Shown: positions 11,801 through 23,692, counted from the stretch's first letter. The stretch is DNA of 64,000 bases from Fistulifera solaris (GCA_030295235.1 AP026125.1:868001-932000); one strand, 5' to 3'. Notes: generated by a model from the sequence alone, not told the origin. A program made the numbers and translations.

Positions 11801-14800
11801 TAGCGATGTAGAAAACTTGCACGCGCAGACTGCGCAGCTTTGTCTATACAAATGGCAACTCTTGCCCAAGTTGTCGAGTGGCAGTGCATCACATGCATCT
11901 ACGTTACATTTCTTCCACCGCCTTGTTGAAATCAGAGAGTCGGGTCAGATAATGGTCGAAACCAATAATCATTCGAGCGCAAAAACACTTCCAGATTTGA
12001 AGAATCTTCTTAATGCTTGGCGCCATCGTTTACCCTGTGAGTCAGATAAATTATCCGCCTGGGATGATGTTTGTGCATGGAGGGAGCACATGTTTTCGGC
12101 CGTAACCTCTAACTTCCACTGGTCAGAGCCTAACACCCTTGCAACGTTGCACGATCGTCCGTGGACAATCATAAGAATGGCGAAAACGGCCAGAAAACAA
12201 GGAATGCAAGATGTGTCATTGCATTTCCTCAACAAGACATCTGAAGAGCGTTCGATGAACGTTTCAGACGCTTTCCTGAAATTAAGGGAGCAGATTCTTG
12301 CTTACTTCAACCCAGATTCCGAACTTGAAAGACACGGAGGCTTGAATTTAATTAATTCAACAAACCTTTCATTTTTCGACCAGGCGCAAAAAAGCGAACT
12401 GTTTCGACTCAAAGCGCAGTTTCTCTCTTCGCTAGGTTCTAGATCGAAAGCAAATCAGGCATTTTGTCATTCTGTGGAGATTTGTGCAACTCATGCCCGA
12501 GCATGGAACAGTTGGGGTGAATTGTGTTCCTCATTAGGAGCAGTTGCTGAAAAGCAAGCTGAGCAAGGGAGCGTTACAGGTACCACAGAAGACAGCGTGT
12601 CTCAAGACAAAGCGATTGCTGCAAAAAAGGTCGCTCAGTACTTGGCCCAAGCAATGGGTTGTTATCTCGAAGCTGTTCGGATTGATGGTAACGAGTGGGC
12701 CAGAGTTCATCTCCCTAAGTGCCTATGGATGCTAAGTAAGGATTCGACGTCCAGTAATATTTTGAGTCAGACTCTGGAAGACCGCGGCAAATTGATACCT
12801 GCTTGGGTATGGTTACCATGGGTGCCTCAATTATTAACGTGTTTCTACAGACCAGAAGGACAAGCAGTGAAAACTATTTTTTCTGATCTTGTCCGTTGCT
12901 ACCCTCAGGCTGTATATTATCCTCTTCGATCTTTTTACCTCGAGCGTAGGGACGTGGAAAGGGCAAGAAGTTCGAGTGCACAGGAGTCCCACCAAATGGG
13001 ATCAGTTGGATTAGCGGAGGTAATGATGTCTCTCTTACGGAGATCTCACGCTTCTTTGTGGAGCACGCTTGAATCCGTCCTGGAAGAGCTGATTGTAAAA
13101 TTTCGCCCTTCTTATGAAGAAGAACTCCTGTCAACGCTCGTCGCGTTGCTCGAGAGGGCAGAAGCTCAAGTAGGTACCATCGGCAAAAACAGCGACGAAG
13201 AAGGTGTTATTGTCCCTGTTTGGAAGACTTTGGGCCGCATCGCTGTGAAGTTTTTCCGTCCGGTGGATGAAAGTAGTGTGAAGAGAGACGAAAGAGCACG
13301 AAAAACTACTCAGTTTAAGGCTGCGTACAAGGACCAGTTCGAACGAGACTTTGATGTCAAATCGGAAAGTGATGCAGCCCCTGCGACAGAAGGCCAACCT
13401 AGTTTCTCACTTGAAGAACTGCTCGAAAAACTGAGTGCGTGGAAGGAAAAGCTTGAAAATCATGTTCTCTCGATGCCTAAATCGATGTCCCTGATAGAAA
13501 CATCACCCTCGCTAGCAATATTTGGAGTTGGAGATTCTCCAGATTTATGGCCTGGTTCTTGCGACCCTCTGTCTCAAGGAATGAAAGGTGAACGAGACTT
13601 TCTGTCTGACGATGATGCGATGTCTTCGACACCAATCGCATCAACATCATCGTCAGCAGCTGCTGCACAAAAAGCAAGTTACATTTCGTCCAAGGCTGGT
13701 GCCGCAGAAGCAATGAGAGAAGGAGTGGGCGGTCAATATGGCGGTGGATCTTCACGCATTGAGGTTCCTGGTCAATACGCTCCAAATTCGTCTTCTTGGG
13801 CTGACAGTAAACCGTCTCCAGAACTCCACGCAAAAATGATAAAATTTGAGCAATCTGTAGAAGTGTTGCGCCGAAACGACCAATTAGTGAGACGAATTGG
13901 AATAGTTGCCAGTAATGGAAAGACTTACAGATTTCTACTTCAATTTGCAGTCCCATACTGGACAAGGACTGATGAGCGTACCGCCCAAGTTCATTACTTA
14001 GTGGACAAAGTCATTCGAAAAGATATCAGAAGCGTTCGTGCCAACTTGTCGGTCCAGCCCCAAGCAGTCATCCCAGTCGCCCAACGACTGAGGCTGATTC
14101 GCGAGCCGGAAGATAGGATTTCGCTTGATGAGATTTATCGTCAGCACTGCGCGAAAACAGACTTAGACCCCGCAGCTTTGTGTCAAGAACATACAACACA
14201 GATCAAAACTCTACTCATGAGTATAGCTCAAGACAGCGTTGAAGACAAAAAAGATCGTTCTGTAGCTGAGGAGGAAGGCAAGTTACGAATTTTCGATGAA
14301 ATTGCTTCTCGGAAGGGTGCCGAATCAAACATTGTGTCAAGTTACCTCCAGTCAACGATGAAATGCCCGGAATCAATTTTCCAATTTCGACGAAGCTTTG
14401 CGCAGCAGTGGGCAATCAACTGCTTGCTTCAGTTTGTCTTTTCTATCTCTGATCGCTCTCCGACACGCGTAGTAATAGTCGCGTCAAGCGGAGGAGTCCT
14501 TGCACCAGATTTCAGGGTCTCTTACAGCAGTCAAGGATTCATGGAAACGCCACGAGTCCCTTTCAGACTTACATCAAATCTTCTTGATACGATTGGGGTG
14601 TCTTTGCTAGACTCGACGTTTATCACTTCAATTTGTCGAGTCGCCGCAGCCGTGCGTAGTAATCGGCATGATATCGACCCGACTTTACGCCTGTTAATGA
14701 GAGATGATCTCGTGACTTTCTATACGAAATCTATGGCTAAATCAGATTCGCAAACACAAGAAATGGAGAAACAGCTTGGTGATCGCGTCTCTCGTAATGT

Positions 14801-14981
14801 TGCTAACCTTCATTCGAGATTCTCGGAATGCTGTCCAACCCACGGCATTGCAAACAGCGGCAACATTGACGACAAAGAACCAGATGATACCGTCGATGAA
14901 AGAGTTCGTCGTCTATTAGCTTCGGCCCGTAGCCATTCCAATCTTTCTCAAATGCCGAGTAGCTTCCAAGGATGGTTGTAA
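2885..14981 (+). CDS. TRA1: Tra1/TRRAP, PIKK-family pseudokinase scaffold
   Basis: Giant scaffold subunit of SAGA and NuA4-type histone acetyltransferase complexes, which binds transcription activators in the nucleus. Predicted about 3,941 aa, close to human TRRAP. Exons: 2885-5476, 5556-5900, 5960-6892, 6960-7501 and 7569-14981. Most of the protein is HEAT/TPR superhelix, e.g. QIKTLSFL-like segments and ELCLTIPARLSSLLPHL. The FAT domain follows, then the PI3K-like domain (about 13.8-14.7 kb) with SLDEIYRQHCAK and PFRLT, and a FATC tail ending in W-L. The HRD and DFG catalytic motifs are absent, as in all TRRAPs. Three single-base breaks: A-run 3589-3593 (one too many), C-run 9351-9355 and bases 11229-11233 (one too few each). 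Protein similarity runs through all three and the corrected length is a multiple of three. The ATG at 2843 would add 14 residues. Confidence 0.95.
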
Positions 14982-15227
14982 GAATCATGCGCAATTGGCT
15001 CATGTCTTGCTCTTGCGAGATATCTATCACGATTAGAGACTTCAAGTGAGTACTCCCAGTATACGGATTGCTTGAACTTACCAAGAGTTGAATCCGGGCG
15101 TATTCTTTGACTAGATTTCAACAACATTCTCAATTCCAATCTCGGCAGACTTGGGTTCTTGCATAAATATTCCTGTAAAAATAGGATACGATTAATCACA
15201 AACCTTAGATCGTACTAAGTGAACTAC

Positions 15228-17572
15228 CTAATTGACCCACGTTTTGCGAGCCATAACGATTTCGTCACCAGCGTCAATATCCTTTGAAGCTACCAAGAAG
15301 AGGTCAAAACTCATACGATGGCGCTCATACACAGGAGAGAACTTCGGACGTTTTCTTTCGGGATGAGGAGGAAGCCAACGCGCAATATTGACTTCGCCTT
15401 CATTCTCCGAGCGGCGAACCAAAACACTACCGCCAACTTCAACGTAATGCTGGTTACTGCCCGAAGCACCGCTTTCGTGTGCATACTCTTCGAAGAACGC
15501 CAATAAGTCAGAAATAACTGAAACATTGTCGCCACCGGCTTCCACATTCCCTTTGAGTCCTTCAAAATTACGAGAATTAATCATGAGGGAGCTAGCCATG
15601 TGCTCCGAAAGGATAAAAGATCCTTTGGGAATGTCAACCGTGGCAAAGAGCTTTGAAACTGTTTCTCCTTTTTCGTCTGTTTCTATCGAAACTCTAAAAG
15701 AGCTCTGCTTTTCATCATCGAGATCCAGTTCAAACAGACCAGCATTTTTATCCATCGTACGGTAAGCACATTCAAAAGGCATTGGTTCGCGTCGACAATA
15801 AACAGTTTCCCAGCCCTTCTTCGGCCACTGATAGGAGCGCTGTGTGGTGCCATCGAAGAAAGTGAGAGCTCTCTTCTTGGAATGAGTTCGCACGATGCGC
15901 TCGTAAATCTGGAAGTCAACCTGGTCGCTGCGCGCATACCAACGGCCACGACAATTAGCGCTCTTACAAGCAATCAAAAAGGCATGGGGTTCCATGAAAC
16001 CACAGTGAGCTTCTTCGTACACAAACATCGCCTCGATAGTCGGATTCGCTTCGATTAGGTTAAACAAGAACTCCCGCTGCTTGTACAAACCGAAATCAGG
16101 ACGTGGATCATCAATGCTCGCCGCGGTACCGATTTGAATGACCAAAATACCCTCCTCCGACAAGCTGTTGATGAGTGCGTCCACGAAACTCTCGTCACTG
16201 TAAAGCTGGTTTGAAATTTCGCTTCCATCCTCTGGGTCGAGTGCGTCCAAGATAATGATATCCAACTCTTTGTACTGAGGCACAACCGAGGACGAAGCCC
16301 CGTATTGATCCACGAACCACTGGCGGCCATCTGTAAATTTGACATCTGCGAGCTTATCATCGAAGCAATTGTCGGCACGTCCCAACAAGTCGGAACAGTC
16401 TGACATGCTGGCAAGGTGCTCCCCGAACGATAGGAATAAGTTCTTCGTCGATTTCGAGCATGATGGCCGCTTCAATTGTTTTATGCTTCAAAACTTCTCG
16501 AAGAGTCGCTCCTTCGCCTCCTCCCAAAATCACGACATTTTTGGGATTAGGGTGGGCGAACATCGCGGGGTGAACTAATGCTTCATGATAGACGTGTTCG
16601 GATGAATAGACAGACTGGATGGTGCCATCCAAAAGAGCAAACGATCGGGAGTCGAGTATTCCGGACTATTCAGCCGAGGGTCTCCCGGAGTCATATTGTA
16701 TTTGATAACGTCTTCATAAGAAGGTGTATCAACGAGCTGCATGCAAAGGGAAATGTGAGCAACGGAATGGAAAAGAAGAAGGCGGTTTCGCGAGTAACGG
16801 TTGAAGAAACGATATTTCTCACCTCGACAAGATCCCAAATATCAACTTGCTGAAACTTGGTTCGACCACTATAGACTCGCTTCTTCGAGTACATTTCCAA
16901 GGGACTTAGGACCCAAAGACTCAAGTCCGAAGAATCCGCCAAGTAGTTCTTTTTGACCTCTTCTTCCGGACGGAATCCTCTCAATTCATGACTCCACTGC
17001 GTGTGAATCTTTTGATCAGGATTCTTGGTGCTTGGGATACCAAAGAGTCGTTCAATCGTCTCAACGGCAGGCAGAAGGGGCTTCGAACCGCACGTAAAGA
17101 GGTCCAGCGTGATGACACCCTCGGCGGGCCAGGTGTGGAACGAAATGTGCGACTCCAGAAGCACGCCCACGCAAGAGACGCCCGAGGGAACAAGAGCGTG
17201 ACAATGATACGATAGCATGTGAAGGCCGGATTCCTTCACTGTGTCAACCATCGCTTTCGACAGACGTTCCTCAGAGTTGAGGAAATCTTCATCGACGTAT
17301 TCAATGTCAACCAGCAAATGCTGACCAGCGGGGAGATGTTTTTCCTCAACGCTAGCAATATCCTCTTCCGAAATCTTAAAGAATTCGTCTCTGACACTCG
17401 GGTTGGCAGGCGATGAATGAATAAGAGTACTCTTCATGTTGTCGTCCAAGACTGGAACGGGCGCGAGGCTCACACCGAGAATAAACGATGCTGCCATAGC
17501 ACACGTGATCGCAACAAGGAAGACACGTATGTCAACCCGATAAAGACGTCTTTGATCATCCGCAGTCGCCAT
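15228..17572 (-). CDS. AdoMet decarboxylase - aminopropyltransferase fusion with SET-like C-terminus
   Basis: Predicted 752-aa multifunctional polyamine enzyme. Exons 17572-16823 and 16736-15228; intron 16737-16822. Order: an N-terminal hydrophobic segment (residues ~12-35, signal or anchor). Next a prokaryotic-type SpeD AdoMet decarboxylase with LLESHISFHTWP, where Ser ~141 is the expected self-cleavage/pyruvoyl residue, and DLFTCG carrying the catalytic Cys. Then a spermidine/thermospermine-synthase-like aminopropyltransferase with LDGTIQ, GGGEGATLREVL (AdoMet site, ~residue 320) and DALDPEDG…QLY, which resembles ACL5-type enzymes. The last ~170 residues look SET-like (LFATVDIPKGSFI at one end, SKDIDAGDEIVMA at the other) but lack a clear NHS motif. 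The fusion would make decarboxylated AdoMet and use it in one chain. Two breaks: GGG 16647-16649 (one short) and CCCC 16421-16424 (one extra). The SET assignment is the weakest part. Confidence 0.85.
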
Positions 17573-18265
17573 AGTTGATCGTTTTATTAAATAAAGAAAA
17601 AGCCCTATACGACGATTGAATACCAAACAATAAGAATACGGAGGCCAGAAGAAGAGGGGCAGATTATTATTTTTTTTTATCTCGAAGCGTTGAATGCTTG
17701 ATGCTTGATCCTGCACCTCGCACCTTGCCTCGCACTCGCACAATGCGAATGCGAAGCTGGTCCATCCGGATGATGTCGGATCGTACTATCAAGCATAAGG
17801 CAATTTCTGTCGGTTAAACGACGTTGGGAACCTAAATATTAACTTTACTCTCTTGTAAAGTGTATCTTACCATTGGATTTCATAGAGGAACAATATTTCA
17901 CACGTTTACTTTTTTACTCTGCAGCTTACAGTTCGATTATGCGAGTGCACGTGCTCACAGTACTACTGAATCAGTACCGCTAAGATAGATATTACCAGTT
18001 ACAGATTCTACTATATCATGCGTCGTATGCGACCTTTTGCTGTTACTGGTTTAATTCATTCGATACCGGTCTCCGCCAAAACTCTTGTCACTTTGACACG
18101 CGCGCTTTTCTCTTCGAGAGGGACGACGATGGACGATGCGAAATGGACAATGGACGACGCGACCAACGTCTATAACTGCTTACCAGTAACTCATCATTTC
18201 AACAGGCTTCTAGTAGTCACGATCACAAGAATTGCCGTCCACTTGTCGCTTGATTGAGTTTAACA
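17573..18265. other. Divergent intergenic region, polyamine fusion / SFT2
   Basis: About 690 bp between head-to-head genes, presumed to hold both promoters. It is AT-rich near the polyamine gene (a T-rich tract at about 17669-17680). No gene, repeat or RNA is recognisable. Confidence 0.5.
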
Positions 18266-18972
18266 ATGTCTATTTTTGAGGACATGAAAGGGCGAGCGAG
18301 ACTGATGTTCAGTCTCGAGTCTCGAGATGATAGTGAAGCGGAAGAGCAGAAACAAGTCGATCGGTTGGAGGAAATATCGGAGTACTGCCCTCAGCTCACG
18401 TTTCAACAGCGATTAATCGGTTTTGCTGTAAGCTTCTCCCTTGGCTGTAAGTACATCTACCTCGTTCGGATGACCTTGTCACCAAGTGGCTTTCCCGCAC
18501 GCCAATGACTCAATCGTTCAACGCCTCATGTTTTCTGCACAGATATGATTGCATTTTTCTCCTTCAGTTTTTTCATCGACTTGGTCGAAGGCAACCCAAT
18601 ACCGTTTGCTTGCAATTATACGGTGGGTCACATACTACAGCTGCTGGCATCGACCTTCCTTTGTGGTCCGAAGCGACAATTCAAAAATATGTTTGATGAA
18701 AAAGGAGACCGACATCTATGGTTTATTTGGGATGTCTCGCATCCACCCTGGTGGTAGTATTCATTCCATTACCGGCGCTTTTGAAGTTGATTGTGCTGCT
18801 CACGTTGATGATAACACAATTCTGCGCATCGAGCTGGTACAGTCTGTCTTACATCCCTTTTGGAAGAAGAACAGCTCTCAGAATAATGCGGAAGATGCTT
18901 GGAATAGAAGAAGGCAACACTTCAACAACCTACAGTAACTTATTTGGAGGAGGAAGTCAAGAGATTGTATAG
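18266..18972 (+). CDS. SFT2: SFT2-family vesicle transport protein
   Basis: Small four-helix Golgi membrane protein, about 203 aa, of the SFT2 family that works in endosome-to-Golgi vesicle fusion. Exons 18266-18446 and 18543-18972; intron 18447-18542. The cytosolic N-terminus leads into LTFQQRLIGFAVSFSLG (first membrane helix), then IPFACNYTVGHILQL, the family hallmark GPKRQFKNMF, and near the end QFCASSWYSLSYIPFGRR, which matches the SFT2 WYSLSYIP..R signature. One base is missing in the A-run 18699-18703, between the GPKRQ loop and the third helix; allowing for it gives DEKKRPTSMVYLG and a length divisible by three. Start chosen at the first ATG that gives the acidic cytosolic head. Confidence 0.9.
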
Positions 18973-19941
18973 ACAATCGCTAGTCAGCTGAATGTCATGC
19001 AATTACTGAACATCATAACCTTTCAAACCAGTCATCAGTATGCATTTTCGGATATTATGAGTGTGCATCGTGGTTACAAGTAATTGCGCTCATCATAAGG
19101 TGGCGTCCTGCTAGCGAATGAATTGTTTCATTTCCAAGGTACGGTCTTACTACGACAAAGATTTAAAAAAATAAGCTGATTTAAAGCCTGTAAATTGAGT
19201 CTTGTTAATGAATAGTAGCAGCATTTGAGCTGTAAGAAAAGTGTTTTAGCAAGGAGCTTCATGTGCAATGCTACCCTCGGTTTGTACAAGCAAGGGGAAC
19301 GTCGGAAATCCTCCCGTAAACTTACTTGAAAAATGTTGTCCGGTTTTCGCCAAGACTCGATTTCAGTCACGATACGGGGACTTATGTTTGATTTGTGAAT
19401 TGGGGATGCTTCTTCTGCTTTCTAGATAATACAGCTCATAATATGTCAACTCTCAATTGCACTTGTCGGTCGAGTTTTCCGAGAGCCAAGATACAAGAAA
19501 GGGAAATTATACGACGGAACTTTAAGCATACACCAGTCGTCGAGTTGGAAGTTGTTATATTAGTCCATGTCTTGGCTCTAGAGTTCAGTTTTGTAAGTAA
19601 TGAGCTCTCAGAAGTATAGGAGTAGATGATAACGTTAGTTTCATAAACTAGACCTACTCAATTCTCGCGAAATCCTTCGAAGTTCACTGGTTCTGAACTT
19701 TCCAAGAATTACTATACTGATTAGTGTAGATTACCTTTTCTCATTTTTTGAACTAAAAACGCGGCCCGCCGCCGTTGCCGTTTCGTCGTTTATTCATTCG
19801 GTAAAAAATCATCTCGTCAGACGAACATCACTATTACGTCAATATTCCTGGTCATTTTAGTCATGTTAGCCTTTCAATAGTAATTTCCATCGCTATTTAA
19901 TTAATCATTTTGTGCTGACAGCGACAGTATAACAGAGAACG
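18973..19941. other. Intergenic, no gene seen
   Basis: Roughly 970 bp of AT-rich sequence between SFT2 and the RING gene. Only short open frames occur, without splice support or similarity to anything I know. The last few hundred bases presumably carry the RING-gene promoter. Confidence 0.5.
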
Positions 19942-21087
19942 ATGAGCTGCAATACATGTACCATTTGCCTCGATTCAGTAATTGGTGTGCAACCGATCGG
20001 TGCTGCTTATCCCTGTGGGCACGTCTTTCATTTAGAATGCTGGGATGGCTGGGTAGCTTCTCAACACTGCAGACAAGCGAAATGCGCCATGTGCAATCGT
20101 CCATCGGAGGGTTTCTCTCGGCTTTATTTGGACTTTCTCGGCACCAATGACGACAACGTCTCTCTCAGTTCTTGTAGTGAGGCAGGTCAAGAAGAGGACG
20201 AATCATCCGAATGCGAACACGACGAAGCAATAATTGCCACAAATCACGAAGATAGCGCCCAGCAGGATGTCAAAGTCATAGATGGTGGATCGATTCAGAA
20301 TGCTAACTCCGTAGAAGAACCGTCAAACAATGCTACGGGCTTGCACAAGAACGACACAGAGAAATACAAGAAAGTCGCAAAACAACTCAAACAACGCAAT
20401 AAATACTTAGCCGCACAGATAATGGAAAGCAACAAAGCACTCGAAGAAACGAAACAAAGCTACGAGGCCGAATGGGATAAGCGACTGCAGTTCGAAAAAG
20501 AAGTTCAATCCCTGAAGGAACAATACAAGTTTGCACATTTGGCATTGTCAGGTGCGAACTTGGAAGCCGCAGCGTTGAAACGACAACTTGCGGAACGAGA
20601 GTCAAGCTTGGAGACTACAAAGGCTAGCTTGGACTCATTGAAAGCAACCATGGAAAAACTGCAAAAGTCCTACGACGAAAGCTTGAAAAAGGCTCGAGCA
20701 AGCAGCATGGCGGAAGTCCGACAGATGTTGATCGACTATCCAAAAGTAGTACAGGAGAACAGAGAGCTCAAAAATAGGTTAAATGCTGCGGAATCGAAGC
20801 AGTTGAGCAAGGTACCTTCAAAAGCGAGCCACGAGAAGCCACCGGCCATTGGCATGAAGAGGAAAATGGATCTTCTAAAAGAACTTGATCGGAAAACATC
20901 TCTCAAGGCGGCGAATAATGTGACCGATAACAAAGCCGAACAGCGAGAAGCAGAAATTCAACTCTGCCTGCAAAAATCGTCTTGTGCTACCGCGCTTTCG
21001 CGGACGTTACAAGCAAAGCGCCGACGTTCCCCGCTGGATGTGTTGAACAATGGTGGCAACGCGCGACACGCTATCCCTCCACGGTAA
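19942..21087 (+). CDS. TRAIP-like RING-finger E3 ligase with coiled coil
   Basis: Single-exon gene of 381 aa. An N-terminal RING-H2 finger (residues 3-52: CTIC, CGHVFH, C…CAMC) is followed directly by RLYLDF, the position where TRAIP/NOPO proteins have KLFFDL. An acidic linker (residues ~70-105) leads into a long coiled coil (~130-290) rich in K, E and Q, and then a basic tail. Animal TRAIP is a replisome-linked ubiquitin ligase that triggers CMG unloading and crosslink repair; the RING plus adjacent motif plus coiled coil layout supports that family, but the C-terminal PCNA-binding box is not evident. A generic RING/coiled-coil protein is the alternative. No frame break. Confidence 0.75.
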   Translation: MSCNTCTICLDSVIGVQPIGAAYPCGHVFHLECWDGWVASQHCRQAKCAMCNRPSEGFSRLYLDFLGTNDDNVSLSSCSEAGQEEDESSECEHDEAIIATNHEDSAQQDVKVIDGGSIQNANSVEEPSNNATGLHKNDTEKYKKVAKQLKQRNKYLAAQIMESNKALEETKQSYEAEWDKRLQFEKEVQSLKEQYKFAHLALSGANLEAAALKRQLAERESSLETTKASLDSLKATMEKLQKSYDESLKKARASSMAEVRQMLIDYPKVVQENRELKNRLNAAESKQLSKVPSKASHEKPPAIGMKRKMDLLKELDRKTSLKAANNVTDNKAEQREAEIQLCLQKSSCATALSRTLQAKRRRSPLDVLNNGGNARHAIPPR

Positions 21088-21484
21088 CGTAAATATGATT
21101 TCAAAATCTTTTGTAGCTATCGAGGTGTTGTTGCTACTATTTAACTTTTTCGAGCCCTCAGGTCAAGCAGACGGAAAGAGGGCCACTAAGACCGCCGAGA
21201 GTCTTGCAGTTTCGAGAAGATTCAAACATTGTCGCTGCAAGTGGTCGACTTCATCATCGTAAATGACGCTAATGAGAGGTTCGTGATGTTTTAAGGGATG
21301 AAGAAGCGGAAGTTAGTGAACACTGATTCGTAGTACGGCCTTGTAGCTTGTAGATAACGTAGATTCATGACTAAAATGCAGTCGTGGCTATGTCAATTAT
21401 ACACTTTAGCCTATAGTTAGTGGGAAGGGACTTCGGTTCGAGTTAGACAACATTTTCGCCGTAATCGAATCGCTTCATTCAAGA
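21088..21484. other. Intergenic, no gene seen
   Basis: About 400 bp from the RING gene stop to the satellite array. I see no supported coding or RNA feature here. Confidence 0.4.
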
Positions 21485-22735
21485 TTTCGTCCTTCTTTTC
21501 AACTTCAAGTCAACTTCTTAGGCCTCCATTGAATTTTCATGAACGGAGAAAAGCATTTGCAATGCAGAGTTCGTATTCACTCGTTCTAGATGCTTCGGGT
21601 TGCTTCTCGCATTTTGTACTCTAGGCCAAAGTGTTGGTTTACGGGAACCACGACAGCATCATTTCAGTCATGAACATTATTCTAAAATCTACACGAAAGC
21701 CCATTTGCACGAATTTCGTCCTTCTTTTTTAGCTTCGTAGGCCTCAATTAATTTCATTAATGTAGAAAAGCATTTGCAATGCAGAGTTCGTATTCACTGG
21801 TTCTAGATGCATGCTGGTCGCTTCTCGCATTTTGTACTGTAGGCCAAAGTGTTGGTTTTCGAGAACCACGACAGCATCATTTCAGTCATGAACATTATTC
21901 TAAAATCTACACGAAAGCCCATTGATTTTACATTAATGGAGAAAAGCATTTTCAATGCAGAGTTCGTATTCATTCGTTCTAGATGGTTGCGGGTCGCTTT
22001 TCGCATTTTTTACTGTAGGCCAAAGTGTTGGTTCAGAGAACCACGACTGCATCATTTCAGTCATGAACATCATTCTATAATCTACACGAAAGCCCATATG
22101 CGCGGATTTCGTTCTTCTTTTAGCTTCGTAGGCTTCATTTGATTTTACATCAATGGAGAAAAGCATTTTCAATGCAGAGTTCGTATTCACTCGTTCTAGA
22201 TGCTTGCGGGTCGCTTTTCGCATTTTTTACTGTAGGCCAAAGTGTTGGTTCAGAGAACCACGACTGCATCATTTCAGTCATGAACATCATTCTATAATCT
22301 ACACGAAAGCCCATATGCGCGGATTTCGTTCTTCTTTTAGCTTCGTAGGCTTCATTTGATTTTACATCAATGGAGAAAAGCATTTGCAATGCAGAGTTCG
22401 TATTCATTCGTTCTAGATGGTTGCGGGTCGCTTTTCGCATTTTTTACTGTAGGCCAAAGTGTTGGTTCAGAGAACCACGACTGCATCATTTCAGTCATGA
22501 ACAGCATTCTATAATCTACGCGAAAGCCCATATGCACGGATTTCGTTCTTCTTTTTAGCTTCGTAGGCTTCATTTGATATGACATTAATGAAGAAAAGCA
22601 TTTGCAATGCAGAGTTCGTATTCATTCGTTCTAGATGCTTGCGGGGCGCTTCTCGCATTTTTACTGTAGGCCAAAGTGTTGGTTCAGCGAACCACGACTG
22701 CATCATTTCAGTCATGAACATTATTCAAAGAGCCA
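21485..22735. repeat. Tandem satellite A, ~217-bp unit, about six copies
   Basis: The marker GCATTTGCAATGCAGAG (or its GCATTTTC variant) recurs at 21553, 21770, 21946, 22163, 22380 and 22598, i.e. steps of 217, 217, 217 and 218 bp and one short step of 176 bp caused by a ~41-bp internal deletion. Each unit contains CCAAAGTGTTGGTT and, in most copies, TGGTTC-AGA-GAACCA, a six-base-pair hairpin arm. Units 22163 and 22380 are nearly identical, so the array grew recently. A diverged single copy lies at 48301-48360. Open frames of ~96 aa on the minus strand exist only because the unit repeats. Confidence 0.93.
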
Positions 22736-22747
22736 GTACTGTACACG

Positions 22748-23237
22748 ACATGAGTAAATGGTAAACCCTGGGGTGAAGATGTGTCTGTTCTCAACCGTTT
22801 TTTACGTGATACACCGTGCTTGTGCGCATGTCAGCATTGGTGTCCCCCATTTTGAATTTTGTCAGGTGCGACATTCGTCGAAAATCGAGCCGTGAAAAAT
22901 TTTCACCGTGTAATTATCACGACGAAATGATCGAACTTTGCATGCCAACACCATTTTCAAAGTATGGTCCTGCCATTAGCCGTCGCAGCAAAATGACTTA
23001 ATTATTTATTTTGGAACGATTTGCGTCGTCGGCTAATGGCAGGACCATACTTTGAAATTAAGGTAACCAAACTAAGATCAGCATTATGCCGTGATGTTAC
23101 ACCGTGAAGTTTCGCTGCAATATTTTTTTGAGCAGCGCGAAAGACTCTGACGACGGTCAAACGTTGAAAAACAGGTGCCACTAGAGACGGGCGAGGACAG
23201 ACTTGTCTTCACCCCAGGGTTTACCATTTACTCATGT
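22748..23237. mobile_element. 490-bp foldback/MITE-like element with nested inverted repeats
   Basis: A perfect 32-bp terminal inverted repeat (22748-22779 and 23206-23237; it begins ACATGAGTAAATGG) bounds the element. The five bases ACACG stand directly outside both ends (22743-22747 and 23238-23242), as expected for a target-site duplication. Inside, a second perfect 28-bp inverted repeat (22956-22983 and 23030-23057, with the core GGTCCTGCCATTAGCCG) surrounds an AT-rich spacer. There is no coding capacity, so this is a non-autonomous DNA element. The superfamily is not known to me. It sits at the very end of satellite A. Confidence 0.85.
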
Positions 23238-23692
23238 ACACGAGGTCAAAAATCACGAATCACGCTTGCAATTTTCAGTCACTAGTGTCAGAGTCATAGT
23301 TTTCGCGGTTCCGTGTTCTTGTTTCTTGTTCGGTGTGATGGAAATGTTCTGCACGCGGCTTCGCCGCTGTAAAACGTGTACTGTACGTAACGTCACGATT
23401 TCTTTGTGTAAGATTCGATTTGCTAGAAAATCTTGAATCTCTTTCCCATTACCCCGGTTAAAAAAGACTCCGTCAGCAAGTCAACATACAATTGAACTAC
23501 CGACAACATTACAGAGTAATTGAAGCCAATGCTCTGTTTAGAAAGTGCGATGATGACGAGTCGGTTGCCTGCGAAAATCATGATTCGATCACCTGGGTTC
23601 TTGAGATCATCATCTGCATCCGTTGGGTTGACATCGTGTCAACCCGCAGCGAAAAAACACCCAATCGATTGCGTCTCCACTCCACTTGTACC

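Noticed and set aside
17720-18000. Search for a tRNA or small RNA gene in the divergent spacer (also in other spacers)
   Set aside because: No T-loop/A-box pairs or cloverleaf-compatible arms found by eye; a covariance-model scan would be needed to exclude one.
21803-22721. Series of ~70-97-codon minus-strand open frames starting MRKATRNHLERMN…
   Set aside because: Each lies inside satellite A and ends where the 217-bp (not a multiple of three) unit shifts frame; no independent evidence of coding.
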